Assembly: GCF_900107205.1 (NCBI RefSeq)
Contig: NZ_FNPC01000004.1
Location: forward strand, 361,942 to 425,941
Origin: Halopenitus persicus
Lineage (GTDB): Archaea; Halobacteriota; Halobacteria; Halobacteriales; Haloferacaceae
Length of the DNA stretch: 64,000 nucleotides
Direction of reading: 5' to 3'
The translations under genes and the position numbers were made by a program. The notes under the pieces are model-generated. The model did no database searches and was not told where the DNA came from. It was given only the letters and a program-made list of their open reading frames with translations. Positions within the stretch are counted from its first letter, which is position 1. Each line of letters starts with the position of its first letter. This document shows, one piece after another, positions 25,565-34,390 of this stretch.

Positions 25565-26481
25565 CAGTCCGCGCTCCGGGAGTGGTTCGACCCGGCGTCG
25601 AGGTCGTCCGCGACGCCGACCGCGTCCATCGGCCGGTCGTTCCGGGGGTGCCGGCGTCGCAGCCAGGCGTGCGCGCCGGCCAGCGTCGCCCACAGCAGGA
25701 GCTGTCCGAAGACCGTCATTCCGACGAGTCCGGTCGAGAGCGTCGTGGGGAGCGTGCTTTCGGCCGAGGCGGTCGGGGCGAGGAACGCCGCGACGCCGAG
25801 GAGGCCGAACGGCGCCAGCGCGCCGGCCGCGGCGAGCGCCGTCGATCGACGATCGTCGCCAGCGTCGTCGGCTCCGTCGGCACCATCGACGCCGCTTTCG
25901 TCGTGACGAAGCCGGTCGAAGGCCCACAGCGCCGTCAATCCGCAGGCCGCGCCGAGGACCATCATCCCGCCGTAGAGTTCGAGGCGCGTCCCGACCGGGA
26001 GGGACGACGCGACGCCGGGCGGCCGCGGCGGCAGGACGAGCCAGGGTGCGCCGGAGACGGCGATGAACCCCAGCCCGGCCAGGACGGCCTGGCGAACCCC
26101 CGATCCCGGCGTGCCCGGAAGCAGCGGCTCGAGCAGGTAGAATCCGGCTCCGAAGACGACGGCTCCCAGAAGCACCCCCCAGAGCACGCTCGAGGCGACG
26201 CTCACGACGGTGGTGACCGTTCCGGAAACGCCGTCCTCGTGGGCGTGGCCCTCGTCGCCGGCGTGTCCGCCGGATTCGTGGGAGTGACCGTCGTCGCCGG
26301 CGTGCTCGTGTGCGTGACCGCCCTCAACCCCGCCATCGGTCGCCTCGATCGCGGCGTCGCCGTGCCCGAGTTCGTCGGCGAACGCGACCGTCGGCGCGGC
26401 GACGACGGCGACGAAGAGCCCGAAGACGAGCCCGGCGACGGCGCCCGCCTTCACGCCGCGGATCAGGTACTCGGCGAGCAT
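25564..26481 (-). CDS. cbtA: Cobalt transporter subunit CbtA
   Basis: 305 residues with about six to seven membrane helices. It starts MLAEYLIRGVKAGAVAGLVFGLF, a CbtA hallmark, and has a His/Asp/Gly-rich external loop (GGHAHEHAGDDGHSHESGGH, then AGDEGHAHEDG; about eight His). A later GAPWLVLPPRPPG segment fits the family. CbtA with CbtB forms a predicted cobalt importer, and the His-rich loop is the likely metal-catching site. It overlaps the ferredoxin gene by one base and is two bases after cbtB. Near the C-terminus is an Asp/Gly/Ala-rich cytosolic loop. Confidence 0.9.
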   Translation of the reverse strand: MLAEYLIRGVKAGAVAGLVFGLFVAVVAAPTVAFADELGHGDAAIEATDGGVEGGHAHEHAGDDGHSHESGGHAGDEGHAHEDGVSGTVTTVVSVASSVLWGVLLGAVVFGAGFYLLEPLLPGTPGSGVRQAVLAGLGFIAVSGAPWLVLPPRPPGVASSLPVGTRLELYGGMMVLGAACGLTALWAFDRLRHDESGVDGADGADDAGDDRRSTALAAAGALAPFGLLGVAAFLAPTASAESTLPTTLSTGLVGMTVFGQLLLWATLAGAHAWLRRRHPRNDRPMDAVGVADDLDAGSNHSRSAD

Positions 26482-26483
26482 CC

Positions 26484-26720
26484 TCAGTGGCAGGTGACGC
26501 CGGCGGCGTGTCGGAAGTGGTGCAGCGAGTCGTGGAGCATCGGTTCCTGCACGAACAGCAGCGCGAACCCGAGCGCGGCGACGATCGCGACCGCGGCGAG
26601 CGCCCGCGTCGGCGTCACCTCGCTGCGCGCGTGCTCGAGCCGTCCGTGAACGGTGTTCCTCGCGCCCCCGGCCGGGGTCGTCGGTGCGGCGTCGGTCGTG
26701 ACGTCCGTCGCGGTCGTCAT
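26484..26720 (-). CDS. cbtB: Cobalt transporter subunit CbtB
   Basis: 78 residues. A single membrane helix (ALAAVAIVAALGFALLFVQE) is followed by a short tail ending MLHDSLHHFRHAAGVTCH, with five His and a Cys: the CbtB C-terminal His motif. It is the companion of CbtA in cobalt uptake. Its start is next to an AT-rich palindromic promoter. In bacteria such genes lie under cobalamin riboswitches; no riboswitch is visible here. Confidence 0.9.
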   Translation of the reverse strand: MTTATDVTTDAAPTTPAGGARNTVHGRLEHARSEVTPTRALAAVAIVAALGFALLFVQEPMLHDSLHHFRHAAGVTCH

Positions 26721-26727
26721 TGTAAAT

Positions 26728-26756
26728 ACAACTTGTACAAGATAAAGTAAAGTTGT
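26728..26756 (-). promoter_or_regulatory. Operator and promoter of cbtBA
   Basis: Just upstream of the cbtB ATG (minus strand, 26720), arms ACAACTT (26728-26734) and AAGTTGT (26750-26756) form an inverted repeat that encloses the palindrome CTTGTACAAG (26732-26741). A TATA-like ACTTTATCTT (minus strand, about 26741-26750) overlaps them. A repressor bound here would block the start of a leaderless transcript. Confidence 0.5.
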
Positions 26757-26981
26757 AAAACTTTCGGGTGGACGCGGACGCGCCGGCGGGCGGATGGGGA
26801 ACCGGCCGAGAGACGTCCGTGCGACGCGGAACGTGGTTCCTCCTCGACGGCGCTTTCCTCCTCAACAGCGTTCGTCGTTGACGAGACGTGCCGAGGAGCT
26901 ACTGCCCCCGCCCACGACGGACTATATAAATGCCGCCGACCGGCGGTCCTCATCACTTATAAACACGGATTCACCACCTCG

Positions 26982-29555
26982 CTATTCCTTATAAACGTCC
27001 GCGACGGTCCCGTCGATCCGCTCCGCCGACAGCGCCGACAGCGGCACTCGTTCGCCGCCGGTCGCCTCGAGGAGGGGACCGATGAGACTCGACCGGTCCC
27101 GGTTCGACCGACGGTCCTTGCCGGCGTCCCCGTGCTCGGCATCAGAGCCCGCCTCGACGACCACCACGTGTGCGCCCGTCTCGGCGAGTTCGCGGGCCGC
27201 CGCGCGCGTCTCCGCGCTCGGGCTCCCGTCGGCGACGTTCGCGCGCCCGTCGGTGACGACGACGACGACGCCGGCCGCGGGGTCGGCCCGCCGGACGACC
27301 GTCGCCGCGGTTCGGAGCCCGGCGGGCAGCGGCGTCCGGTCGCCCGTCGGGAGATCCTTTAAATGGCGGGCCGCCACCCCGACGTCGTCGGTCGGCGGGA
27401 GCAACACGTCGGCGTCCGTGCCGGCGAACGCGACGAACGCCACCTCCTCGCGGCCCTCGTAGGCGTCCCGCAACAGCTCCAGCACGACGCCCTTGGCCGC
27501 GCGCATCGCCGGCCGCATCGAGGCGCTGGCGTCGACGGCGAAGGTCACGAGCACGTCCGCGTCCCCGCGCCGCACCGACCGCCGGAGGTCGCGGGACTCG
27601 ATCGACGTCGACCCCCGTCGCGTCGCCGCCCGGAGGGACGCCCCGACGTCGACGTCCGCGCTCGCCGCGGTCGCGTCCGCGGGCTCCGACCGGACTCGCG
27701 GGCCGGCGACGTCGCCGTTCGTCGTCGGGGGCGTCGTCGGTCCGGATCCGGACCCGGCGCTCGGGTCGGGGTCGGAACCTCCGGCGTCTCCGGAATCCGG
27801 GAGCGAGATGTCGGGCGCACGCCCCCGACCGATCGCCGCGCGCGACTGGCCGGGCACGATCGGGGATCGCTCCTCCCGCTCCCCGTCGCTCTCGGCTCCG
27901 TCGTTCGCCTCGTCCACGCTCCCCTCGTCCACGCTCCCCTCGTCCGAATCGCCCTCGGCGTCGCCGTGCTCGCCGTCCGATTCCGGCTCGCCGCCTGCGT
28001 GCTCCCCGCCCGATGCCGACCCGCCGCTGCGGCTGGTGTCGTCCGGAGCGTCGGCCGCCCCGCGGTCGGCAGCATCGGGACCGTCATCGTCCTCGTCGGT
28101 CGACTCGTGGTCGGCGTCCCCCTGCTCGGCGCCCGGTCCCTCTCCCTCGTCGTTCCGACTCGCTTCGCCCTCGCTGGCCCGTTCGTCTCCCTCGCTGGCC
28201 CGTTCGTCTCCCTCGCTGGCCCGTTCGTCTCCCTCGCTGGCCCCCTCCTCTCCCTTGCCGGCCCGTTCGTCTCCCTCGCCGGCCTCTCCATCGTCCTCGC
28301 CGGTCTCTTCCCGTCCCTCACCGGTTTCCCGGCTCTCGTCGGTTTGCTCCGCGTCCTCCGGGGTCTCCTCATCGCCGTCGGCCTCGAAGTGGTCGTCGAT
28401 GAGATCCTCCGGATCGGGGGCCGAGTCGAACGGATCCGACCGCAACCGGTGGGGAAGCGCGAACGTCGCGGCCTCGCGGACGTCCGACTCGAGCACGCGC
28501 CCGCGATCCGCCAGGGCGGCGAACGTGCGCGCGGCGCGGGCGGTCGCGATGTCGCCGCGGTGTCCCTCGACGCCGGCGTCGCGACACAGCTCGGCGATCT
28601 CCTCGCGGAACGACCGCGGCAGCGTGACGTCCGGGAGCCGGCGGCGGGCCCGTCGGAGGTGCCGGCGGGACGCGTCCGTGTCGACGTCGTTCGCGCCCGC
28701 GTTCCCGGTTTCGTCCGTGCCCGCGTTCCCGGTTTCGTCCGTGCCCGCGTTCCCGGTTTCGTCCGTGCCCGCGTTCTCCGTCCCCTCCTTGGTCGCCGCT
28801 CCGTCCCTCTCATCGCCCAGCGCGCGGTCGATGATCGCCACCCGGTCGTCGATCGAGTCGCAGCCCGTCACGGTCGTCTGCAGGGCGAAGCGGTCGCGCA
28901 GCTGCGGCCGGAGGTCGCCCTCCTCGGGGTTCATCGTTCCGACGAGGGTGAACGACGCCGGGTGGGCGACGCTCACGCCGTCGCGCTCGACCCGGTTGAC
29001 GCCGCTCGCGGCGGCGTCCAACAGCGTGTCGACCAGGTGGTCGCCGAGGAGGTTCACCTCGTCGACGTAGAGGATCCCCCGGTTGGCCCGCGCGAGCACG
29101 CCGGGGTCGAACTCGTACTCCCCCGCGAGCGCGTCGGCCACCGAGAGCGTCCCGACCACGCGCTCGCGGGTCGCGCTCAACGGGAGCGTGACCACCGGCA
29201 CCGCGCGCTCGGTCGTCGTGAGGTCCGCCCGCGGGCGCGAGCGACAGTCCGCACACTGCAGGCCGGGGTCGTCCGGCGGACAGCCGTACGGGCACCCCTC
29301 GACCACGGTCTGGCTCGGCAGCAGGTCGGCGAGGCCCCGCACCGCGGTGGACTTCGCCGTTCCCTTGGCGCCGCGTATCAGGAGCCCGTCGAGGTCGTCG
29401 TTCGCCGCGACGGCGAGCAGCCCGCGCTTGAGGGCCTCCTGGCCGACGATCTCGTCAAACGGGAGCGATCCGCGGCGATGGCTCCCGTGATCGCCCCCTC
29501 GATCGTGCGAAGCCTTTTTGTCCGCTCCTAATTCAATCACACTTGTCTTAGACAC
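26982..29555 (-). CDS. chlID: ChlI/ChlD-type AAA-VWA chelatase subunit (cobalt chelatase ATPase)
   Basis: 857 residues. An AAA+ domain (about 32-380): Walker A GAKGTAKST near 60, Walker B ILYVDEVNLL, arginine-finger region RPQLRDRFALQ; an inserted zinc-type Cys group CPYGC ... CADC near 88-105. A long acidic, Pro/Gly/Ser linker (about 385-640) contains 21-bp (28170-28253) and the AAA part a 24-bp (28699-28770) in-frame repeats. A VWA domain (about 665-850) has the MIDAS motif DASAS. It is the motor/adaptor that drives CobN-type cobalt chelation. The GTG at 29555 lies 19 nt from cobN and inside a palindrome, so a start a few codons later (GTG at 29540) is possible. Confidence 0.9.
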   Translation of the reverse strand: MSKTSVIELGADKKASHDRGGDHGSHRRGSLPFDEIVGQEALKRGLLAVAANDDLDGLLIRGAKGTAKSTAVRGLADLLPSQTVVEGCPYGCPPDDPGLQCADCRSRPRADLTTTERAVPVVTLPLSATRERVVGTLSVADALAGEYEFDPGVLARANRGILYVDEVNLLGDHLVDTLLDAAASGVNRVERDGVSVAHPASFTLVGTMNPEEGDLRPQLRDRFALQTTVTGCDSIDDRVAIIDRALGDERDGAATKEGTENAGTDETGNAGTDETGNAGTDETGNAGANDVDTDASRRHLRRARRRLPDVTLPRSFREEIAELCRDAGVEGHRGDIATARAARTFAALADRGRVLESDVREAATFALPHRLRSDPFDSAPDPEDLIDDHFEADGDEETPEDAEQTDESRETGEGREETGEDDGEAGEGDERAGKGEEGASEGDERASEGDERASEGDERASEGEASRNDEGEGPGAEQGDADHESTDEDDDGPDAADRGAADAPDDTSRSGGSASGGEHAGGEPESDGEHGDAEGDSDEGSVDEGSVDEANDGAESDGEREERSPIVPGQSRAAIGRGRAPDISLPDSGDAGGSDPDPSAGSGSGPTTPPTTNGDVAGPRVRSEPADATAASADVDVGASLRAATRRGSTSIESRDLRRSVRRGDADVLVTFAVDASASMRPAMRAAKGVVLELLRDAYEGREEVAFVAFAGTDADVLLPPTDDVGVAARHLKDLPTGDRTPLPAGLRTAATVVRRADPAAGVVVVVTDGRANVADGSPSAETRAAARELAETGAHVVVVEAGSDAEHGDAGKDRRSNRDRSSLIGPLLEATGGERVPLSALSAERIDGTVADVYKE
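28170..28253 (-). repeat. In-frame 21-bp tandem repeat in chlID
   Basis: Perfect 21-bp copies at 28170, 28191 and 28212 with a diverged copy at 28233; each encodes Ala-Ser-Glu-Gly-Asp-Glu-Arg in the acidic linker. Confidence 0.9.
28699..28770 (-). repeat. In-frame 24-bp tandem repeat in chlID
   Basis: Three perfect 24-bp copies (28699, 28723, 28747) encode Asn-Ala-Gly-Thr-Asp-Glu-Thr-Gly, inserted between AAA+ motifs. Confidence 0.9.
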
Positions 29556-29558
29556 AAG
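29542..29558. promoter_or_regulatory. Palindrome between chlID and cobN
   Basis: CTTGT-CTTAGAC-ACAAG is an inverted repeat with five-base arms centred on TTAGAC. The chlID GTG lies inside it and the cobN ATG begins 17 bases beyond its right edge. It may coordinate both divergent genes. The shared TTAGA(C/T)A core is also found at 7919 and 35315. Confidence 0.4.
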
Positions 29559-29574
29559 GAGATTTAATAACGTT

Positions 29575-32500
29575 ATGCCAACGATCGGGATCTACACCGC
29601 GACCGAGAACGAACTGGGGGCGATCCAGCGCGCGGCGGCCGACGTGGACGCCGAGCTGGTCGTCCGGTCCGCGAGCGATTTCGACGACGAGACGGATGCC
29701 GCCGCGTTCGTGGACGAGCTGACCGACGCGACCGCCGTGATCTGCTGGCTGCACGGCTCCGAGGCGAGCATGCCGGGCTACGAGCCGGCGGTCGACCGCC
29801 TGGCCGAGGCGGGCGTCCCGCTGGTGGTGAAATCGACCGGCGACGCCTACGCGCTCGAGGACACGACCGTGGATCCGACGGTCCGGGACCGCGTCTACGA
29901 GTACCTCGACCGGGGCGGGACCGTCAACGTGGCCAACTGCCTTCGCTTCCTCGCGCACGAATACGGGGGATCCGACGCGGACCTCGATGGCTCCGGCGCG
30001 GACCTCGATGGTCCCGACGACCGCCCCACCGACGATCGGTCGGCCGCGGACCGTCCCTACGACGACCCCGTCGCCCTGCCGACGGAGGGCATCTACCACC
30101 CCGACCACCCCGGCGCGAGCGACGAGGAGCTGTTGGCGACCCTCGACCCCGACGCGCCGACGGTCGCGGTGTGGTTCTACGAGTCCCACTGGACCCACGA
30201 GAACCTCCGGTACGTCGACGCGCAGGTGCGCGCCATCGAGGCACAGGGGGCGAACGCGCTGCCCGTCTTCTGTAACCCGGCCTCCGAGGAGGACGGGGGC
30301 TGGGACGCCGAGCGCGTCACCGACGAGTGGCTCACCGACGCGGCGGGGGAGCCGGTCGTCGACGCCGTCTGCTCGTCGTTCATGTTCTCCCTCTCGATGG
30401 ACGAGCGGGGTCGCGAGGCGAGCGACGAGGGCGACGCCGCGGAGGACGTCTTCCTCGACCGCCTCGGCGTTCCCGTCATCCAGACCGTCACGACGATGCG
30501 CTCGCGGTCGCGGTACGCGGCCAGCGACACGGGCGTGATGGGCTTCGAGCTCGCCCTCTCGGTCGCGCTCCCGGAGTTCGACGGCAACGTGATCACCCAT
30601 CCGATAAGCGGGAAGGAGCGCACCGACGACGACGCCGGCATCGGCACCGCGCCGAAGCAGCACTTCCCGATCGACGACCGCGTGGACCACGCGGCCCGGC
30701 TCGCGGTCAACTGGGCCCGGCTCCGGCACGTCCCCAACGACGACAAACGCGTCGCGGTCGTCCTGCACAACTACCCGCCGAGCGACGACGGGATCGGGAC
30801 CGCCTTCGGGCTCGATACGCCCGAGAGCACGGTCAACCTCCTGACGGAACTGGCGGACCGGGGGTACGACCTCGGCGACGATGCGGGAGTCGACGACTTC
30901 GGCGGCAATGCGGGAGCCGACGACCCGTCAACCCACGGCCCGCCCGTCGACGGCGCCGCCCTCATCGACCGGCTGACGAGCCAGCTGACGCTCGACGACC
31001 GATGGGTCGCCCCCGAGGACGTTCGGGACGCGAGCGTCGACGTCGTCGAGACCGATCAGTATCGCGACTGGTTCGATGCCCTCGATCCGGCGCTTCGCGA
31101 GAACGTGATCGAGGAGTGGGGCGACCCGCCGGACCGCCCGTTCGCGATCCCCGGCGTCGAGTTCGGGAACGTGCTCGTCACCGTCCAGCCGCCCCGCGGG
31201 TTCGGGATGGACCCCTCGAAGGTCTACCACGACTCCGACCTCCAGCCGCCCCACGACTACGTGGCCTTCTACGGCTGGCTTCGCAACGCCTTCGAGGCGG
31301 ACGCCGTCGTCCACCTCGGGACCCACGGGAGCCTCGAGTGGCTTCCGGGCAAGACGGTCGGGCTCGACGGGTCGAGCGCCCCCGACGGGCTGGTGGACGA
31401 CCTCCCGAACGTCTACCCCTACGTGATCAACAACCCCGGCGAGGGGACCCAGGCGAAGCGCCGCTCGTACGCGGCGGTCGTCGACCACCTCACGCCGGTG
31501 ATGGGCAACGCCGGCACCTACGACGAGCTCGCCGAGTTGGAGGCCCTCGCCGACCGCTACCGCGAGGCCGGAATGGAGGACGCCCGGACCGACGACGGCG
31601 AGCGCCTCGAGCGCCTCCTGCGCGAGACGGTCGACGAGCTCGATCTGGCGGTCGAGCTCGGGATCGAGGGCACGATCGACGAGCGCGCCGACGTTCGCGG
31701 CCCCGAGGAAGCCGGCACGACGCTCGCGGAGGGCGATGTCGAGGGGGACGCGGTCGACGTCGACGAGCTCGTCGAACGCGTTCACGAGTACCTCACCGAC
31801 GTCAAGACGACTCGGATCCGGTACGGGCTCCACACGATGGGCGAACCGCCCGCGGACGACCGGCTCGTGCAGTATCTCGTGGCGCTCACGCGCCTCGAGA
31901 ACCCCGGCGGGCCGAGCCTCAGGGAGAGCGTCGCGGGCGTCCTCGGCGTCGACCACGACCGGATGGTGAACGAGCCCGGCGTCTACGACGAGGACCTCGG
32001 GATGACGCTGTCGGCGGCGGCCGACGTCGTCCACGAGACGAGCCTCGACCTCGTGGCGACCCTCGCCGAGCACGACTTCGACGTGCCGGCCTCCGAGGTC
32101 GACGACCGGCGACGGCGCGAAACCACCGAGGCTGCTGGCGACGACCCCGGCAGCGAGGTGAACATGAACCTCCTGGTGGTCGATCTCGACCCGATCGGGG
32201 ACGCCCGCGCGGATCCCGGTGCCCACGAGGACCTCCGGGAGGCGCTCGCGTTCGTCTGCGAGGAGGCCGCCCCGCGCGTCCGCGGCGCAAGCGAGGAGAT
32301 CCCGCGAACCGCCGACGCGCTGGCCGGCGAGTACGTCCCGCCCGGCGGCAGCGGCGCGCCCACGCGCGGCGGCGTCGACCTCCTGCCGACCGGACGCAAC
32401 TTCTACACGCTCGATCCCCGGAAGGTGCCGGCCAGGAGCGCCTGGGAGGTCGGCCGGGAGGTCGCGGAGGGGGTCGCACGGCACCACCGCGACGACCACG

Positions 32501-33627
32501 GCGAGTACCCCGAGGAGGTCGGGGTCGTCGCCTGGGGCACTCCGACCGTCCGCACCCGCGGGGAGACGATCGCGCAGGTGCTCGCGCTGATGGGCGTCGA
32601 GCCCGAGTGGACCGACGCCGGGCGGGTCGACGGCGTGGAGCCGGTTCCGCTCGAGGACCTCGGACGGCCCCGGATCGACGTGACGACGCGCGTCTCGGGG
32701 CTCTTCCGCGACGCGTTCCCGCAGGCGGCCGGTGTGATCCACGACGCGGTCGAGGCGGTCGTCGCCCTCGACGAGCCGCACGACCGGAACTACGTGAAAA
32801 AGCACGTCGAGGAGGAGACCGACCGCCTCCGCGAGGCCGGCCTCGAGGACCCGGAGGCGGCCGCGACCCATCGCGTGTTCACGACGAAGCCGGGCGGCTA
32901 CGGCGCCGGCACGAACAAGGCCGTCGACGAGGGCAACTGGGACGACCGCTCGGATCTGGCCGACGTCTACACCCAGTGGGGCGGGTACGCGCTGGGGTCG
33001 CGGGGTCGCGTGACCGAAGCCCACGATGCCTTCGAGCGCCGGCTCGGCAGCGTCGAGGCGACCGTGAAGATCGAGGACACCGCCGAGCAGGACGAGTTCG
33101 ACAGCTCCGACTGGTACGCCTTCCACGGCGGATTCATCACCGCCGTCACCGAGATCGCGGGCGAGGAGCCGGCGTCCTACGTCGGCGACTCGAGCGACCC
33201 GGACGCGGTCTCGGTCTACACGAACGAGCGGAAGGTTCGGAAGGCGATGCGCGCCCGCGTGCTCAACCCCGAGTGGATCGACAGCATGACCGAGCACGGC
33301 TACAAGGGCGCCGGCGACCTCTCCACGACGGTCGACGTCGTCCTCGGCTGGGACGCGACGGCCGGCGTCGTGAGCGACGCCCTCTGGGCGGAGGTCGCCG
33401 GGAAGTACGCCCTCGACGAGGACCGCCGCGAGTGGCTCCGCGAGGTGAACCCCTGGGCCCTCGAGAGCATCGCCGACACGCTGCTCGAGGCGATCGACCG
33501 CGGGCTCTGGGACGCCGACGCCGCCGTGGAGGACCGGCTACGCGACGTCCTCCTGGAGGCCGACGGCGACCTTGAGGCCCGTGCCGGCGACCGGCCGGTC
33601 CCGGAGGTGTCAAGCGATGACGACTGA
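29575..33627 (+). CDS. cobN: Cobaltochelatase large subunit CobN
   Basis: 1350 residues, the usual length of CobN/BchH/ChlH. Conserved blocks: QPPRGFGMDPSKVYHDSDLQP, HLGTHGSLEWLPGKTVGL near 580, YPYVINNPGEGTQAKRR, YGLHTMGEPP near 755, TGRNFYTLDPRKVP near 938, and WGTPTVRTRGETIAQ. CobN binds the corrin and cobalt; ChlID (divergent, 19 nt away) replaces CobS/CobT. Acidic inserts near 125-170 carry 18-bp repeats. The ATG at 29575 is preceded by AT-rich sequence (GATTTAATAACGTT). The stop overlaps cbiC by 11 bases. In the aerobic pathway this enzyme works late, on hydrogenobyrinic acid diamide. Confidence 0.94.
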   Translation: MPTIGIYTATENELGAIQRAAADVDAELVVRSASDFDDETDAAAFVDELTDATAVICWLHGSEASMPGYEPAVDRLAEAGVPLVVKSTGDAYALEDTTVDPTVRDRVYEYLDRGGTVNVANCLRFLAHEYGGSDADLDGSGADLDGPDDRPTDDRSAADRPYDDPVALPTEGIYHPDHPGASDEELLATLDPDAPTVAVWFYESHWTHENLRYVDAQVRAIEAQGANALPVFCNPASEEDGGWDAERVTDEWLTDAAGEPVVDAVCSSFMFSLSMDERGREASDEGDAAEDVFLDRLGVPVIQTVTTMRSRSRYAASDTGVMGFELALSVALPEFDGNVITHPISGKERTDDDAGIGTAPKQHFPIDDRVDHAARLAVNWARLRHVPNDDKRVAVVLHNYPPSDDGIGTAFGLDTPESTVNLLTELADRGYDLGDDAGVDDFGGNAGADDPSTHGPPVDGAALIDRLTSQLTLDDRWVAPEDVRDASVDVVETDQYRDWFDALDPALRENVIEEWGDPPDRPFAIPGVEFGNVLVTVQPPRGFGMDPSKVYHDSDLQPPHDYVAFYGWLRNAFEADAVVHLGTHGSLEWLPGKTVGLDGSSAPDGLVDDLPNVYPYVINNPGEGTQAKRRSYAAVVDHLTPVMGNAGTYDELAELEALADRYREAGMEDARTDDGERLERLLRETVDELDLAVELGIEGTIDERADVRGPEEAGTTLAEGDVEGDAVDVDELVERVHEYLTDVKTTRIRYGLHTMGEPPADDRLVQYLVALTRLENPGGPSLRESVAGVLGVDHDRMVNEPGVYDEDLGMTLSAAADVVHETSLDLVATLAEHDFDVPASEVDDRRRRETTEAAGDDPGSEVNMNLLVVDLDPIGDARADPGAHEDLREALAFVCEEAAPRVRGASEEIPRTADALAGEYVPPGGSGAPTRGGVDLLPTGRNFYTLDPRKVPARSAWEVGREVAEGVARHHRDDHGEYPEEVGVVAWGTPTVRTRGETIAQVLALMGVEPEWTDAGRVDGVEPVPLEDLGRPRIDVTTRVSGLFRDAFPQAAGVIHDAVEAVVALDEPHDRNYVKKHVEEETDRLREAGLEDPEAAATHRVFTTKPGGYGAGTNKAVDEGNWDDRSDLADVYTQWGGYALGSRGRVTEAHDAFERRLGSVEATVKIEDTAEQDEFDSSDWYAFHGGFITAVTEIAGEEPASYVGDSSDPDAVSVYTNERKVRKAMRARVLNPEWIDSMTEHGYKGAGDLSTTVDVVLGWDATAGVVSDALWAEVAGKYALDEDRREWLREVNPWALESIADTLLEAIDRGLWDADAAVEDRLRDVLLEADGDLEARAGDRPVPEVSSDDD

Positions 33628-34390
33628 GGAGCAGGCGGCCGACACGGCCGAATCGACCGAGGAATACGCCGACCTCGGCGCGACCACCGCGGACGCGATG
33701 GCGATCGCCGAAACGAGCATGGACCGGGTCCGCGAGATCGTCCCCCACGAGACGCTCGCCGACCGGATCCGGGGGAAGTCGGTCCACGCGACCGGCGACC
33801 CCGAGTTCCAGCACCTGATCCGGTTCACCGGCACGACCGACGAGGACGGACTGACCGACGAGGACGGACTGACCGACGAGGACGACGCGCCCGTTCGTGC
33901 CGGCGCGCGGGCGGTCCTCGACGAGCGGCCGATCGTGACCGACATCACGATGGTGCAGGCCGGGATCACCGGGCGCGGCCACGACTGCCCGGTCCGGAAG
34001 GCGATCGGGAACGGGGCCGAGCTGGCCGAGCGGACCGGCATGACCCGGACCGCGGCCTCGGTCCTCGAGCTCGACCGGGAGGGCGTCTACGAGGACGCGA
34101 TCGCGGTGGTGGGGAACGCGCCCACCGCCGCGCTCGCGCTCGCCGACTGCATCGCCGACGGAACCCGGCCCGCGGTCGTGGTCGCCACGCCGGTCGGGTT
34201 CGTCAAGGCCGCCGAGAGCCGGGCCCGCCTGCGCGAGGTCGCGGCCGAACACGGCGTCCCGACGATCACGAACGTGGGGCGACGCGGCGGCAGCGGGCTC
34301 GCGGCCGGCCTGACGAACGAACTCGTGCACGTCGCCAGCGACGTCCGCGACGGCTCGATCGACGCCGAGTGGGCAACGGAGTTCCCGTGA
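33617..34390 (+). CDS. cbiC: Cobalt-precorrin-8 methylmutase
   Basis: 257 residues. The catalytic His is in SVHATGDPEF near 57; further blocks are VTDITMVQAGITGRG, AVVGNAPTAALAL, PAVVVATPVGFVKAAESRARL and the ITNVGRRGGSGLAAG segment. CbiC moves the C11 methyl to C12, giving cobyrinate. It starts inside the cobN end and overlaps cbiE by four bases, so cobN-cbiC-cbiE form one transcript. An 18-bp in-frame repeat (33839-33883, TDEDGL units) is inserted after the catalytic region. Confidence 0.94.
   Translation: MTTEEQAADTAESTEEYADLGATTADAMAIAETSMDRVREIVPHETLADRIRGKSVHATGDPEFQHLIRFTGTTDEDGLTDEDGLTDEDDAPVRAGARAVLDERPIVTDITMVQAGITGRGHDCPVRKAIGNGAELAERTGMTRTAASVLELDREGVYEDAIAVVGNAPTAALALADCIADGTRPAVVVATPVGFVKAAESRARLREVAAEHGVPTITNVGRRGGSGLAAGLTNELVHVASDVRDGSIDAEWATEFP
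33839..33883 (+). repeat. In-frame 18-bp tandem repeat in cbiC
   Basis: Two perfect 18-bp copies plus half of a third encode Asp-Glu-Asp-Gly-Leu-Thr. Confidence 0.9.

Noticed and set aside
26721..26981. Cobalamin riboswitch suspected upstream of cbtBA
   Set aside because: The gap is AT-rich with palindromes and TATA-like motifs; no B12-box-like conserved sequence or multi-stem layout could be seen.
30327..33575. A 1082-residue Arg-rich ORF in another frame of cobN
   Set aside because: Almost only Arg, Pro, Gly and Ala; typical of an out-of-frame translation of GC-rich coding DNA.
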